From an uncultured Bacteroidia bacterium (GTDB taxonomy: Bacteria; Bacteroidota; Bacteroidia; Bacteroidales; ML635J-15), in NCBI GenBank assembly GCA_902791865.1, contig CADAXK010000011.1, positions 43,647 to 107,646 of the forward strand: DNA of 64,000 nucleotides, read 5' to 3'. A program made the translations under genes and the position numbers. The notes beneath the pieces were generated by a model. That model was not told where the DNA came from. It searched no databases and saw only the letters and a list, made by a program, of their open reading frames with translations. Below are positions 25,684 to 33,515 of the stretch, in pieces. The stretch's first letter is position 1; every line of letters starts with the position of its first letter.

Positions 25684-26010
25684 ATGGTATTAAATAATAA
25701 TATAATATTACCTAATTGTTTAAGTCCGCACGAAGTTGCAAAAGATATTGCCGCACGAGTGAAGCAACGCAGGCTGGAATTGAATCTCACGCAGGGCGGA
25801 TTGGCATTGCGCTCAGACATAAAGTTGCCAACATACAGGCATTTTGAGCAGACCGGTGAAATTTCCTTGTCGGCATTGCTACGCATAGCCGTGGTTTTGG
25901 ATGCGCTTGCTGATTTCAACGAACTTTTTGCACAACGCAAATACGAAACCATAGACGAAATCCTAAATGGCTCAAAAACAAAGAGAAAGAGAGGAAAGAA
26001 AAATGAGTAG
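25684..26010 (+). CDS. hipB: HipB-like antitoxin, XRE-type helix-turn-helix
   Basis: The 108-residue DNA-binding protein has the lambda-repressor-like fold: VAKDIAARVKQRRLELNLTQ (about 18-37) then GGLALRSDIKLPTYRHFEQTGEISLSALLRIAVVL, where LTQGGLA is helix 2 and LPTYRHFE the recognition part. The basic tail is KTKRKRGKKNE. HipB proteins repress their own operon and neutralise the HipA kinase. It overlaps the hipA start by 8 nt (ATGAGTAG holds the hipA ATG and the hipB TAG). Confidence 0.85.
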   Translation: MVLNNNIILPNCLSPHEVAKDIAARVKQRRLELNLTQGGLALRSDIKLPTYRHFEQTGEISLSALLRIAVVLDALADFNELFAQRKYETIDEILNGSKTKRKRGKKNE

Positions 26011-27109
26011 TATGGTAAAAGTTGTTGAAGTTTGGTGGAACAAGCGCCTCGTTGGCCGTATTGCTCTGGAACCAAGTGGACTTTGTGCTTTCGAGTACGA
26101 CCAGCGGTTTTTGGCGGATGGTGTTTCTGTTTCTCCTTTTGAATTGCCATTGAAATCAGGGACTTTCATTGCCCGCCGTACTCCTTTTGATGGCGGATTC
26201 GGTGTCTTTGACGATTGTCTTCCCGATGGCTGGGGGCTTTTGCTACTTGACAGATACCTGCGCAAACGGAATGTAAATCCGAATTCTCTGACTTTGCTCG
26301 ACAGACTTTCGCTTGTCGGCTCAACAGGGCGTGGAGCACTTGAGTTCGTCCCCGACAAAAGCGAAATGCCAGATAATACCAAAGCGGATTTTTCGGCAAT
26401 TTCTACCGAAATAGAGCAGATTCTTTCGTCAGAAAACTACGGAGGTACAGGCATTGATTCCCTTTATGCGCGTGGCGGTTCCCCCGGCGGAGCAAGACCT
26501 AAAATTTTTGTCAAGGATGGCGATGGGGAATGGTTGGTCAAGTTCCCTGCGAGATACGATAGGCAAGACATTGGGAAACTGGAATATGAATGCTCTCTGC
26601 TTGCCCGCAAATGTGGAATCGAAATGCCGGAGACAAAGTTGTTCGAGGGCAAATACTTTGGCACAAAAAGATTTGACAGAACAAGTTCTGGCAAACTGCA
26701 TGTCATAAGCATGGCAGGATTGGTTTGCGCCGACTACCGAAGTCCAAGCATCGACTACCTGCACATATTTCAGGCTTGTAAAATGCTAACGCACAGCATA
26801 AACGAAATGTGGAAAATTTATCGTCTAATGGTGTTCAACTATCTGATAGGCAACAAGGACGACCACGCGAAGAACTTTGCATTTATATATAGGGATGGCG
26901 ACTGGCATTTTGCCCCTGCCTACGATATTCTGCCGAGCGAAGGTTTCAACGGCTACCACACTACCACATTCAACGACCGCACCGAACCCTCCGACAATGA
27001 CTTAATCGACCTTGCCGTAAATGCTGGACTAAACAGAAAGCAAGCTAGCGAAATTCTTGGGTACGTTCGGGAAGAAGTGAAAATGAGTGGGATAAATTCA
27101 GTAAATTAG
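26003..27109 (+). CDS. hipA: HipA-like Ser/Thr kinase toxin
   Basis: From the ATG at 26003 the protein has 368 residues. The N-subdomain starts VKVVEVWWNKRLVGRI with FGVFDDCLPDGWG typical of HipA N1. GGSPGGARPKIFV is the glycine-rich loop; its Ser matches the autophosphorylated Ser of E. coli HipA. The kinase centre is NYLIGNKDDHAKNFAF (catalytic Asp) and FAPAYDILPS (metal-binding Asp). All key residues are present, so it should be active. E. coli HipA halts translation by phosphorylating glutamyl-tRNA synthetase; the target here is unknown. A longer frame from 25967 adds a Lys/Arg-rich tail and is less likely. A strong terminator follows. Confidence 0.93.
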   Translation: MSSMVKVVEVWWNKRLVGRIALEPSGLCAFEYDQRFLADGVSVSPFELPLKSGTFIARRTPFDGGFGVFDDCLPDGWGLLLLDRYLRKRNVNPNSLTLLDRLSLVGSTGRGALEFVPDKSEMPDNTKADFSAISTEIEQILSSENYGGTGIDSLYARGGSPGGARPKIFVKDGDGEWLVKFPARYDRQDIGKLEYECSLLARKCGIEMPETKLFEGKYFGTKRFDRTSSGKLHVISMAGLVCADYRSPSIDYLHIFQACKMLTHSINEMWKIYRLMVFNYLIGNKDDHAKNFAFIYRDGDWHFAPAYDILPSEGFNGYHTTTFNDRTEPSDNDLIDLAVNAGLNRKQASEILGYVREEVKMSGINSVN

Positions 27110-27135
27110 TTGCCAATCGTTCCTATAATTACAAA

Positions 27136-27169
27136 AAAACGAATGCATCGTAACAGGTGCATTCGTTTT
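27136..27169. terminator. Bidirectional terminator
   Basis: AAAACGAATGCA (27136-27147) and TGCATTCGTTTT (27158-27169) form a perfect 12-bp stem. It lies between the converging hipA and pepD genes. Confidence 0.9.
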
Positions 27170-27188
27170 ATATACCACTTAGTTATGT

Positions 27189-28646
27189 TTATTTTACCGG
27201 AATATTCTTCAGTACATCAAGCAGATGCCTGTACCACATATCCACGGTCTTGATTTCGACCTTCTCGTCGGGCGAGTGAACGCCACGCAAAGTCGGACCG
27301 AACGAAACCATGTCGAGGTTCGGGTACTTCTCGAGGAACAGACCGCACTCAAGTCCTGCGTGAATTGCACGAACAACAGGAGTCTTGCCGAACAGTCTTT
27401 CGTACGAAGCAACAACAATCTTCAGAATTTCCGAATCGGTATTCGGTGCCCATCCGGGATAGCCGTCGCCCGATTCAACCTTTGCACCAGCAAGCAGGAA
27501 CACATTGCGTACCATAGTGTTGATGTCTTCCTTGCCCGATTCGAGCGAACTGCGCTGGCTGGTCGTAACCTGAATCTTGTCGTCGTAGAACTTTACCGAT
27601 GCAAGGTTGGTTGATGTCTCGACCAAGCCCTTTATTGCTGGGCTCCAAGCGTGTACTCCGTGAGGACAAGCCGAAACCGCCATCACAAGTCTGCGCTGAG
27701 TTTCCTCGTCGATTACGAAAGCTGGCATAGCCTCTTCGTGAAGCTCCAAGTTGATGTTAGGCTCGGTTATCTTTATTTCCTTGATAATGTCTTCCTTGAA
27801 CTTTGCAAATTCCTTCCTTACATCCTCGGCAAAGTCGGCCTTAACGGTGAAAACGAATTCTGCCTCACGCGGAATGGCGTTGCGCTTGTTGCCGCCGTCG
27901 AAATGTGCAAGGCGAGCAAAGTACTTGCTTGTGATTTTCTGCAGGAAACGGTTGGCTATCTTGTTGGAGTTGCCAAGTCCCTTGTTGATTTCGTCGCCGC
28001 TGTGTCCGCCAGCCAAGCCGTTGATAATGAACTTGTAAGCAACATGATGCTCGGGAACGGCTTCCTTCTTGTATGCGAAGTCGGCAACAGTGTCGATACC
28101 GCCGGCGCAACCGATGAACATTTCGCCTTCGTCCTCAGAGTCAAGGTTGAGAAGGATTTCGCCATCGAAAAATCCAGCTTCAAGAGCAAAAGCGCCAGTA
28201 AGACCGGTTTCCTCGTCGATTGTAAACAAGCACTCGATTGGTCCGTGCTCAACGCTGTCGTCGGTAAGGATTGCCATCTCGGCTGCACAGCCAATGCCGT
28301 CGTCGGCACCAAGGGTTGTACCTTTTGCCTTTACCCATTCGCCATCGATGTATGGAGTGATGCCTTCGTTGTCGAAGTCAATCTTTACATCGCGGTTCTT
28401 CTCGCAAACCATATCCATGTGCGACTGCAAAACTACTGTCTTGCGGTTTTCCATGCCCTTGGTTGCGGCTTTGCGGATTACTACATTGCCAACCTTGTCA
28501 CGACGTGCTTCAAGGTTGTTGTCCTTTGCAAATTTCATCAGGAATTCCACCATCTTATCCTCTTTCTTCGAGGGACGCGGAACTTTTGTTATCTGTTCAA
28601 AATACTGCCAAACTTTTTTCGGCTCAAGATTACTTAATACTTCCAT
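27189..28646 (-). CDS. pepD: Aminoacyl-histidine/cytosol nonspecific dipeptidase (M20)
   Basis: From the ATG at 28646 the product is 485 residues (MEVLSNLEPKKVWQYFEQITKVPRPSKKEDKM), the usual PepD length; the frame continues 45 codons upstream but through non-conserved sequence. The zinc ligands of M20 peptidases are in LQSHMDMVCE, LGADDGIGCA and TIDEETGLTGAFALE, followed by NLDSEDEG and AIHAGLECGLF near the C-terminus. The enzyme splits dipeptides such as Xaa-His in the cytoplasm with two zinc ions. It diverges from the lipoprotein gene at 28708. Confidence 0.97.
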   Translation of the reverse strand: MEVLSNLEPKKVWQYFEQITKVPRPSKKEDKMVEFLMKFAKDNNLEARRDKVGNVVIRKAATKGMENRKTVVLQSHMDMVCEKNRDVKIDFDNEGITPYIDGEWVKAKGTTLGADDGIGCAAEMAILTDDSVEHGPIECLFTIDEETGLTGAFALEAGFFDGEILLNLDSEDEGEMFIGCAGGIDTVADFAYKKEAVPEHHVAYKFIINGLAGGHSGDEINKGLGNSNKIANRFLQKITSKYFARLAHFDGGNKRNAIPREAEFVFTVKADFAEDVRKEFAKFKEDIIKEIKITEPNINLELHEEAMPAFVIDEETQRRLVMAVSACPHGVHAWSPAIKGLVETSTNLASVKFYDDKIQVTTSQRSSLESGKEDINTMVRNVFLLAGAKVESGDGYPGWAPNTDSEILKIVVASYERLFGKTPVVRAIHAGLECGLFLEKYPNLDMVSFGPTLRGVHSPDEKVEIKTVDMWYRHLLDVLKNIPVK

Positions 28647-28660
28647 AGAAAAATTTTTAT

Positions 28661-28668
28661 TAATTTTG
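28661..28668 (+). promoter_or_regulatory. -7 box of the lipoprotein gene at 28708
   Basis: TAATTTTG matches TAnnTTTG, 39 nt before the ATG. A canonical -33 box is not seen. Confidence 0.4.
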
Positions 28669-28707
28669 ACAACGAAATTAATACTTATCGGACTAACAGC
28701 AAAAAAA

Positions 28708-29373
28708 ATGAACGGAATAAAAAATATTTTTTTCATCGTATTGATTATCATAACATTTGGAATAAGTGCAAGTTCGTGCAAAAAGGCTGAAAATCATATT
28801 TACGGTAAAATTACCGACATGTCAACTGGCGAAGCAGTAAGCGATGTAACAGTAGATTTGTACTTGACAAAGATTAATTCGGGCAGTTTTTCGGGAACTT
28901 TCGAGAAATACATGTCAACAACTACCGATGCAGAAGGCAACTATAGCCTCGAATTTGAACCCGTGGCAGCTGGCGAATACAGCCTACGCTTGTCGAAAGA
29001 CGGCTATCATTCCAACATTACCGACTTTATGCCCGAAGAAACTGCTGCCGAATACGAAAAGAACCTCGCAATTCCCAAGGCTGGCTATATTAAATTTAAG
29101 ATTCACAACGCATACGGAGCTCACATTGGCGACGAAAACGATGTTGCTAGAATTAAAGTGGATGGAATAAATCCATTATGCTCGGAATGTTGCTCATCGG
29201 ATTACTATTCGTTCGAAGGTCTAAACGTTAACGAAGAGTTTGTTTGCAACATTGTCGCTGGCGATGAAATTACAATAAATCGCTACCTTGTACGCAATGG
29301 GACATCGGAATACAAAAGCAGGAAATACATTTGCGAACAAAGAGATACAATTAGTTATTCTTGGACATACTAG
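28708..29373 (+). CDS. Lipoprotein with carboxypeptidase-regulatory-like domain
   Basis: From the ATG at 28708 the protein has 221 residues. A much longer in-frame extension runs back to 28069 antisense to pepD and is rejected. The leader MNGIKNIFFIVLIIITFGIS leads to a lipobox Cys in ASSCKKAEN. Residues about 31-110 are a CarboxypepD_reg-like beta-sandwich: IYGKITDMSTGEAVSDVTVDL, then TTTDAEGNYSLEFEPVAAGEY and SLRLSKDGYHS. The rest has Cys pairs (CSECCSSD) and beta strands. Such domains often occur in surface lipoproteins and TonB-linked receptors; no SusC/D gene is near. Function is unknown. Confidence 0.85.
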   Translation: MNGIKNIFFIVLIIITFGISASSCKKAENHIYGKITDMSTGEAVSDVTVDLYLTKINSGSFSGTFEKYMSTTTDAEGNYSLEFEPVAAGEYSLRLSKDGYHSNITDFMPEETAAEYEKNLAIPKAGYIKFKIHNAYGAHIGDENDVARIKVDGINPLCSECCSSDYYSFEGLNVNEEFVCNIVAGDEITINRYLVRNGTSEYKSRKYICEQRDTISYSWTY

Positions 29374-29463
29374 GGACTGACGCGCGTTTAACGCTTCGCT
29401 GTTTCAGGGGCCGTTTCTGGGTTTCAAGTTTCTGGGGTTCTGTGGCTTGCGCCGTTTCTGTTG

Positions 29464-29483
29464 AGACGCAAAATTTTGCGTCT
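29464..29483. repeat. 20-bp perfect palindrome, copy 2
   Basis: AGACGCAAAATTTTGCGTCT is the exact palindrome also found at 3391-3410 and shares its flanks (TTG before, TTTACAA after). It abuts the stop of the minus-strand phosphorylase gene, so it may double as its 3' hairpin. The spacer 29374-29463 also contains GTTTCTG-rich short repeats similar to 15225-15250. Confidence 0.8.
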
Positions 29484-30359
29484 TTACAAATTTACTAATT
29501 GTTCCAACACCTTCTCAATCAAATCCTCCATTAGCGGTGCGCCATCCTTTACAAATTGCTTTGCGTAGCGGTTGGCTATGATAAGGCAAACCGTACCGGC
29601 GTTGTGCCCCAAAAGTTTTGAAAGACCAAAAATCGCTGAACTTTCCATTTCGTAATTGGTTATGCAACGACCATTGTAGCGGAAACTGCGAATCTTGTCG
29701 TTTATTTCGCGGTCTTGGATTTCGAGACGAAGTTCGCGTCCTTGCGGGCCGTAGAAGCCTGGGGCCGAAATGGTTATGCCTCTGCGGAACTCACTACCAA
29801 ACTTTTTTAAGAAAAAGTCGGAACCATCAACAAAATACGGTGTTGCCAAACGCGGATTCCACGACATGTGCTTAACGAATTTTTCTTCCATGTCAAGGTT
29901 GCAAGCCTCATCGCGACGACGATAGAAATTTAGCAAACCATCAAAGCCGATTGCTGTTTCGGTGAGCAGGAAAGTACCAATAGCCATGTCCTCCTGCAAG
30001 CCTCCTGATGTGCCTATGCGAAGCAGGTTCAAAGTGCGATGTTCGTCCTTGGCAACGCGCTTTTTTAGGTCGATGTTTGCAAGAGCATCAAGCTCGTTCA
30101 TTACAATGTCGATGTTGTCGGTGCCGATTCCAGTTGCCAGAACCGAAATACGTTTACCCTTGTATGTGCCCGTATGAGTGATGAATTCACGGTTTTGCAC
30201 TTTGCACTCTATATTGTCGAAATGCTTGGAAACCAATGCAACACGCCCAGGATCACCAACAAGAATAACATCATCGGCAAGCTGTTCGGGCAAAAGGTGA
30301 AGATGGAAAATGCTTCCATCGGCATTAACTATTAATTCTGATGCTTCGATTTGTTTCAT
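29484..30359 (-). CDS. Nucleoside phosphorylase, uridine-phosphorylase-like
   Basis: From the ATG at 30359 the protein has 291 residues (the frame opens two codons earlier at a TTG). VGDPGRVALVSKHFD near the start is the phosphate-binding segment, ATGIGTDNIDIVMNEL and RIGTSGGLQED follow, and NYEMESSAIFGLSKLLGH is the purine/uridine phosphorylase signature with its ribose-binding Glu-Met-Glu. It splits a nucleoside with phosphate to base and ribose 1-phosphate in salvage. Uridine is the likely substrate, but purine nucleosides are not excluded. Confidence 0.9.
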   Translation of the reverse strand: MKQIEASELIVNADGSIFHLHLLPEQLADDVILVGDPGRVALVSKHFDNIECKVQNREFITHTGTYKGKRISVLATGIGTDNIDIVMNELDALANIDLKKRVAKDEHRTLNLLRIGTSGGLQEDMAIGTFLLTETAIGFDGLLNFYRRRDEACNLDMEEKFVKHMSWNPRLATPYFVDGSDFFLKKFGSEFRRGITISAPGFYGPQGRELRLEIQDREINDKIRSFRYNGRCITNYEMESSAIFGLSKLLGHNAGTVCLIIANRYAKQFVKDGAPLMEDLIEKVLEQLVNL

Positions 30360-30382
30360 ATTCAAAAAAAGTTGTACTTTTG
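30350..30382 (+). promoter_or_regulatory. Promoter of the usp-prohibitin pair
   Basis: TTTG (30350-30353), 21 nt, then TACTTTTG (30375-30382), 55 nt upstream of the usp ATG. The -33 box overlaps the first codons of the divergent phosphorylase gene, so the two may affect each other. Confidence 0.6.
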
Positions 30383-30437
30383 TAAAAAATGTAAAAGTAA
30401 TAATTTTTGAGGAAACAAAAGAGAACTTGTCTTTTTT

Positions 30438-31268
30438 ATGGCAAAGAATATAATATTAGTACCAACCAATTTTTCAAGCAGGGCTAATTTGGCCTACAGG
30501 CAGAGCATTAACTTTGCCGAACGCACCAAAGGCGATGTTTATCTTCTGCATGTCATACCACAGAAAAGCAATCGCGACAACCTTGACTATGAAATTGATA
30601 TAATTCAGAATCAAGTCCTTAATCTGCTCGATGACTATGATGACAACATAAGGCGCAGAGTACACACAAGGATAGAATATGGTGCCGTCAACCAGACGAT
30701 TGTAAATGTTGAAAAAGAAATAAAGCCTGATTTCATATTCATGGGAAGCGATGCCGCCCGCAACGATCACAACAGGTCGATAACCCTAAAACTAATTGAC
30801 AAGATTTCATGTCCGATGGTTGTGTTTGCTGGTCGTTACGACAAGGTTGGCTGCGATAGAATTGTACTTCCTGTTGACCTTACAAAAGAAACCAAACAGA
30901 AAATAGACCTTGCCGTGAAGATTGCAAAAATTTACGGAGCAAAAGTTTATGCTGTTTCGGCAACTGGTTCACACGATGCAGAAACACTAAAGCAACTCGA
31001 AGGCAAAATGTCGGAAGTGAAAGCCATATTCGACAAACTGCAAATCGAATGCGAAACTCGCCTTTTAAAAACAGAATCGCATGTGGAATCGATGGCAAAT
31101 GCGGTAAATGACTTTGCAGATGACATTGAGGCTAGTGCAATAATAATAATGACTCATCAGGAGACCAAGTTGCAGAAGTTCTTTGTCGGAAGCATGGCAA
31201 CCGAACTAATAAAGAAGGCAAATGTCCCGATTGTATGCGTTAGTCCTAAAGAATTGAATAACAAATAA
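30438..31268 (+). CDS. Universal stress protein, two-domain
   Basis: The 276-residue protein is built from two UspA domains: residues about 1-140 (NIILVPTNFSSRANLAYRQS, FIFMGSDAARND) and about 145-276 (RIVLPVDLTKETKQKIDLAV, IIIMTHQETKLQKFFVGSMA, TELIKKANVPIVCVSPKE). The C-terminal MTHQ...GSMA loop resembles the nucleotide-binding G-x2-G-x9-G-S/T segment of ATP-binding Usp proteins in part. It lies 12 nt before the prohibitin-like gene, so the two are likely co-transcribed as a stress-related pair. The ligand and partners are unknown. Confidence 0.92.
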   Translation: MAKNIILVPTNFSSRANLAYRQSINFAERTKGDVYLLHVIPQKSNRDNLDYEIDIIQNQVLNLLDDYDDNIRRRVHTRIEYGAVNQTIVNVEKEIKPDFIFMGSDAARNDHNRSITLKLIDKISCPMVVFAGRYDKVGCDRIVLPVDLTKETKQKIDLAVKIAKIYGAKVYAVSATGSHDAETLKQLEGKMSEVKAIFDKLQIECETRLLKTESHVESMANAVNDFADDIEASAIIIMTHQETKLQKFFVGSMATELIKKANVPIVCVSPKELNNK

Positions 31269-31280
31269 TTAAGTATATTT

Positions 31281-32090
31281 ATGAAAAAGTACAAAGGTAT
31301 CATTATTTCGGCTGCAGTATGCATAATACTGTTGGTAATTTTCGGAAGTTCAATGTTTTATATCGTCAATCCTGGCGAAAGGGCAATTGTTTTCCGTCCT
31401 TTTGGTTCTGGTTTGGATACGACAAACATCTATAATCCAGGCTTCAATGTGGTTGCTCCGTGGAACGACTTCATCATCTACAATGTGAAGGAACGCAAGA
31501 CCGAGGAAACCCTCGATGTCCTCGACAAGAATGGTCTTTCCATCAATGTTGAGATTTCGGTGCGCTTCAACCCGATTCCAAACAAGTTGCCGATTCTTCA
31601 CCAGCAATTTGGCGAAGACTATGTAAATCAGCTCATTATCCCAGAAGTTCGTTCTACGGTTCGTCAGGTAATGGGTAACTTTACCGCCGAGGAAATCTAC
31701 TCTACTCGCCGTGCCGAGGTTGAGCAGCAAATTGTTGACATGACAACCAAGAAACTGAAGGACAATTCAGTTGAAACAAAGGCCGTGCTTATCCGTTCAA
31801 TCAACCTGCCACCGCAAATCAAGAATGCTATCGAAAACAAGTTGCAACAGGAACAGGAAGCTCTTGCATACCAGTTCAAGCTTGAAAAGGAAAAGCAGGA
31901 AGCCGACCGTAAGCGCATCGAGGCTGAAGGTGAAGCCAAAGCTAACAATATCATTAACCAGAGTTTGACACCAAACCTATTGAAAATGCGTGGTATAGAA
32001 GCAACATTGAAGCTTGCTAACTCACAGAACACAAAGACCGTTGTAATAGGTTCGGGTAGCGATGGTATGCCACTGATACTTGGAAACTAA
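31281..32090 (+). CDS. Prohibitin-like SPFH protein
   Basis: The 269-residue protein has an N-terminal membrane segment (GIIISAAVCIILLVIFGSSMFY) and a PHB domain (NPGERAIVFRPFGSG, NPGFNVVAPWNDFIIYNVKER, ISVRFNPIPNKLPILHQQFGEDY, VRSTVRQVMGNFTAEEIY), then a coiled coil (about 185-235: LQQEQEALAYQFKLEKEKQEADRKR in part). It resembles mitochondrial prohibitins more than the stomatin-type protein at 24623. Such proteins form membrane rings and bind AAA proteases. It follows the usp gene with 12 nt between and is followed by a bidirectional terminator. Confidence 0.92.
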   Translation: MKKYKGIIISAAVCIILLVIFGSSMFYIVNPGERAIVFRPFGSGLDTTNIYNPGFNVVAPWNDFIIYNVKERKTEETLDVLDKNGLSINVEISVRFNPIPNKLPILHQQFGEDYVNQLIIPEVRSTVRQVMGNFTAEEIYSTRRAEVEQQIVDMTTKKLKDNSVETKAVLIRSINLPPQIKNAIENKLQQEQEALAYQFKLEKEKQEADRKRIEAEGEAKANNIINQSLTPNLLKMRGIEATLKLANSQNTKTVVIGSGSDGMPLILGN

Positions 32091-32110
32091 TAAGATAAAA
32101 AGGCATAAAA

Positions 32111-32132
32111 AAATCCGCAGTTTTGCGGATTT
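32111..32132. terminator. Bidirectional terminator
   Basis: AAATCCGCA (32111-32119), loop GTTT, TGCGGATTT (32124-32132), flanked by A and T runs. It separates the converging prohibitin-like and ADP-ribosylglycohydrolase genes. Confidence 0.92.
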
Positions 32133-32144
32133 TTTTGTTTTGTT

Positions 32145-33359
32145 CTACCGAAAACTCTTTGGTAACCAGACATTTTCGAGAGACTGTGCATCCTTGAACA
32201 GCGGAGCAATTTCCTCATCGGTAAACCCAGCAATTCCACAGCCTATACGAGTTACAAGGAATTTGTATTCGGGATGCATCTTTGCAAACTCAATAAACTC
32301 ATCAACATACGGCTTTATGGTTTCCACTCCGCCCTGCATGGTTGGAATTGCGTAGCATTGTCCCTGCAAGCCAACGCCTTGCCCCCATACTGCACCGAAC
32401 TTGTCCATTGCGATTCGTGCCGCACCGCCACCGTGAGCACCTGCAAGGTTGCTTCCGAAGACAAAAATTTCATTTGGTTCAAGTGTGCGGATAAAATCTG
32501 GTGTGCAACGCTCTGATTTTGTTTCTTTTTGTTCCATATCAATATATTTAGGATGATAGTTTGCTGTTTCGTAAAACTTCTTCAATGTTTCCTTGAAATA
32601 ATCAGGCAAAAGGCGCATAGCACTACTTACTATTTCCTGTGGTATGTCCTTGTAGAATGCTTCGGCTATGCCACCTGCGATGCAGGCCTGTGTGTCGCTA
32701 TCGCCACCAAGCGAAACGGCAAGACGGACGGTGCTCTCGTAGTCGGTGCTTTCGAGGAAAGCGATGATGGATTCGGGAACTGAACCTTGGCAGGTTACAT
32801 CGAATTCGTAGTCTGGTCTGATTTCATCGCAGGTACGGTCAAGGTTATAGCCGTATTTTGCTGAAATATAGTCCTTTATCTCTGCTTTACTTTTGCCGTT
32901 GCGAGCCAACCAGATAGCCGCTGCCGTTGCTTGTGCGCCCTTGATGCCTTCGGGGTGATTGTGGGTTATGCTGGCGGAGATTTCGGCAACTTTTTCAGTT
33001 TCTTCCAAGGTGTCGAACAGCCAGCCGACTGCGCTTACTCGCATTGCCGAACCGTTACCAAAGCTGTTGTATGGCAATCGTTTCCCCGACTCGAAAGTTC
33101 TTTCCGGTAAAAACAGCCACATGAAAAACATTCCTCCATAACCAGCATCCTGATTCAGCGAACCGTACTTTACCATTTTGTCTTCCAGCTCTTTATGTGT
33201 ATATTCTGCATCGTCCAATAGCCACTCGGCTACAGCCATAGACATTGCCGAGTCGTCGGTGTAACGGCTTTTATTGTCAAACAGGTTAAACTTTGTTGTC
33301 TTGATGCTGTTGAACTCGTGTGATGAGCCAACGATGTCTCCAATAATTGCTCCTAACAT
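32145..33359 (-). CDS. ADP-ribosylglycohydrolase fused to a macro-like domain
   Basis: The 404-residue protein has two parts. Residues 1-265 are an ADP-ribosylglycohydrolase (ARH/DraG family): GAIIGDIVGSSHEF at the start, the metal-binding RYTDDSAMS (about 32-40), THNHPEGIKGAQATA (about 112-126) and LGGDSDTQACIAGGIAEAF (about 216-234). From about 284 comes a second domain: NEIFVFGSNLAGAHGGGAARIA, YAIPTMQGG and TRIGCGIAGFTDEEIAPLF. Its loop pattern looks like a distant macro domain, which binds or cleaves ADP-ribose. I infer a two-step ADP-ribose eraser or an ADP-ribose-related housekeeping role. No ADP-ribosyltransferase is seen nearby. All ARH metal residues are present. Confidence 0.85.
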   Translation of the reverse strand: MLGAIIGDIVGSSHEFNSIKTTKFNLFDNKSRYTDDSAMSMAVAEWLLDDAEYTHKELEDKMVKYGSLNQDAGYGGMFFMWLFLPERTFESGKRLPYNSFGNGSAMRVSAVGWLFDTLEETEKVAEISASITHNHPEGIKGAQATAAAIWLARNGKSKAEIKDYISAKYGYNLDRTCDEIRPDYEFDVTCQGSVPESIIAFLESTDYESTVRLAVSLGGDSDTQACIAGGIAEAFYKDIPQEIVSSAMRLLPDYFKETLKKFYETANYHPKYIDMEQKETKSERCTPDFIRTLEPNEIFVFGSNLAGAHGGGAARIAMDKFGAVWGQGVGLQGQCYAIPTMQGGVETIKPYVDEFIEFAKMHPEYKFLVTRIGCGIAGFTDEEIAPLFKDAQSLENVWLPKSFR

Positions 33360-33435
33360 AATTCTTAATTCTTTTCGTTAAACATTTTTAAATCATTAGC
33401 AATAACATATCTAAAATTGCTGAATAATTTAAGAG

Positions 33436-33443
33436 CAAAAGTA
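33436..33443 (-). promoter_or_regulatory. -7 box of the ARH fusion gene
   Basis: TACTTTTG on the minus strand matches TAnnTTTG, 76 nt before the ATG. No clear -33 box was found. Confidence 0.35.
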
Positions 33444-33488
33444 CATAAAAAATAAAATCAGACCTTCCACGATTAAAACAAAATTGTC

Positions 33489-33496
33489 TAATTTTG
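33489..33496 (+). promoter_or_regulatory. -7 box of pyrF
   Basis: TAATTTTG matches TAnnTTTG and lies 19 nt before the pyrF ATG. Confidence 0.45.
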
Positions 33497-33515
33497 CAAC
33501 AAAATAACTCATCAC

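Noticed and set aside
27651..28637. Long plus-strand open frame of 328 codons
   Set aside because: It lies fully antisense to pepD, whose zinc-site motifs and family length are clear; the antisense protein has no recognisable features.
28069..28707. Upstream 213-codon extension of the lipoprotein frame at 28708
   Set aside because: It overlaps pepD antisense and would bury the lipoprotein leader and promoter in the middle of a protein.
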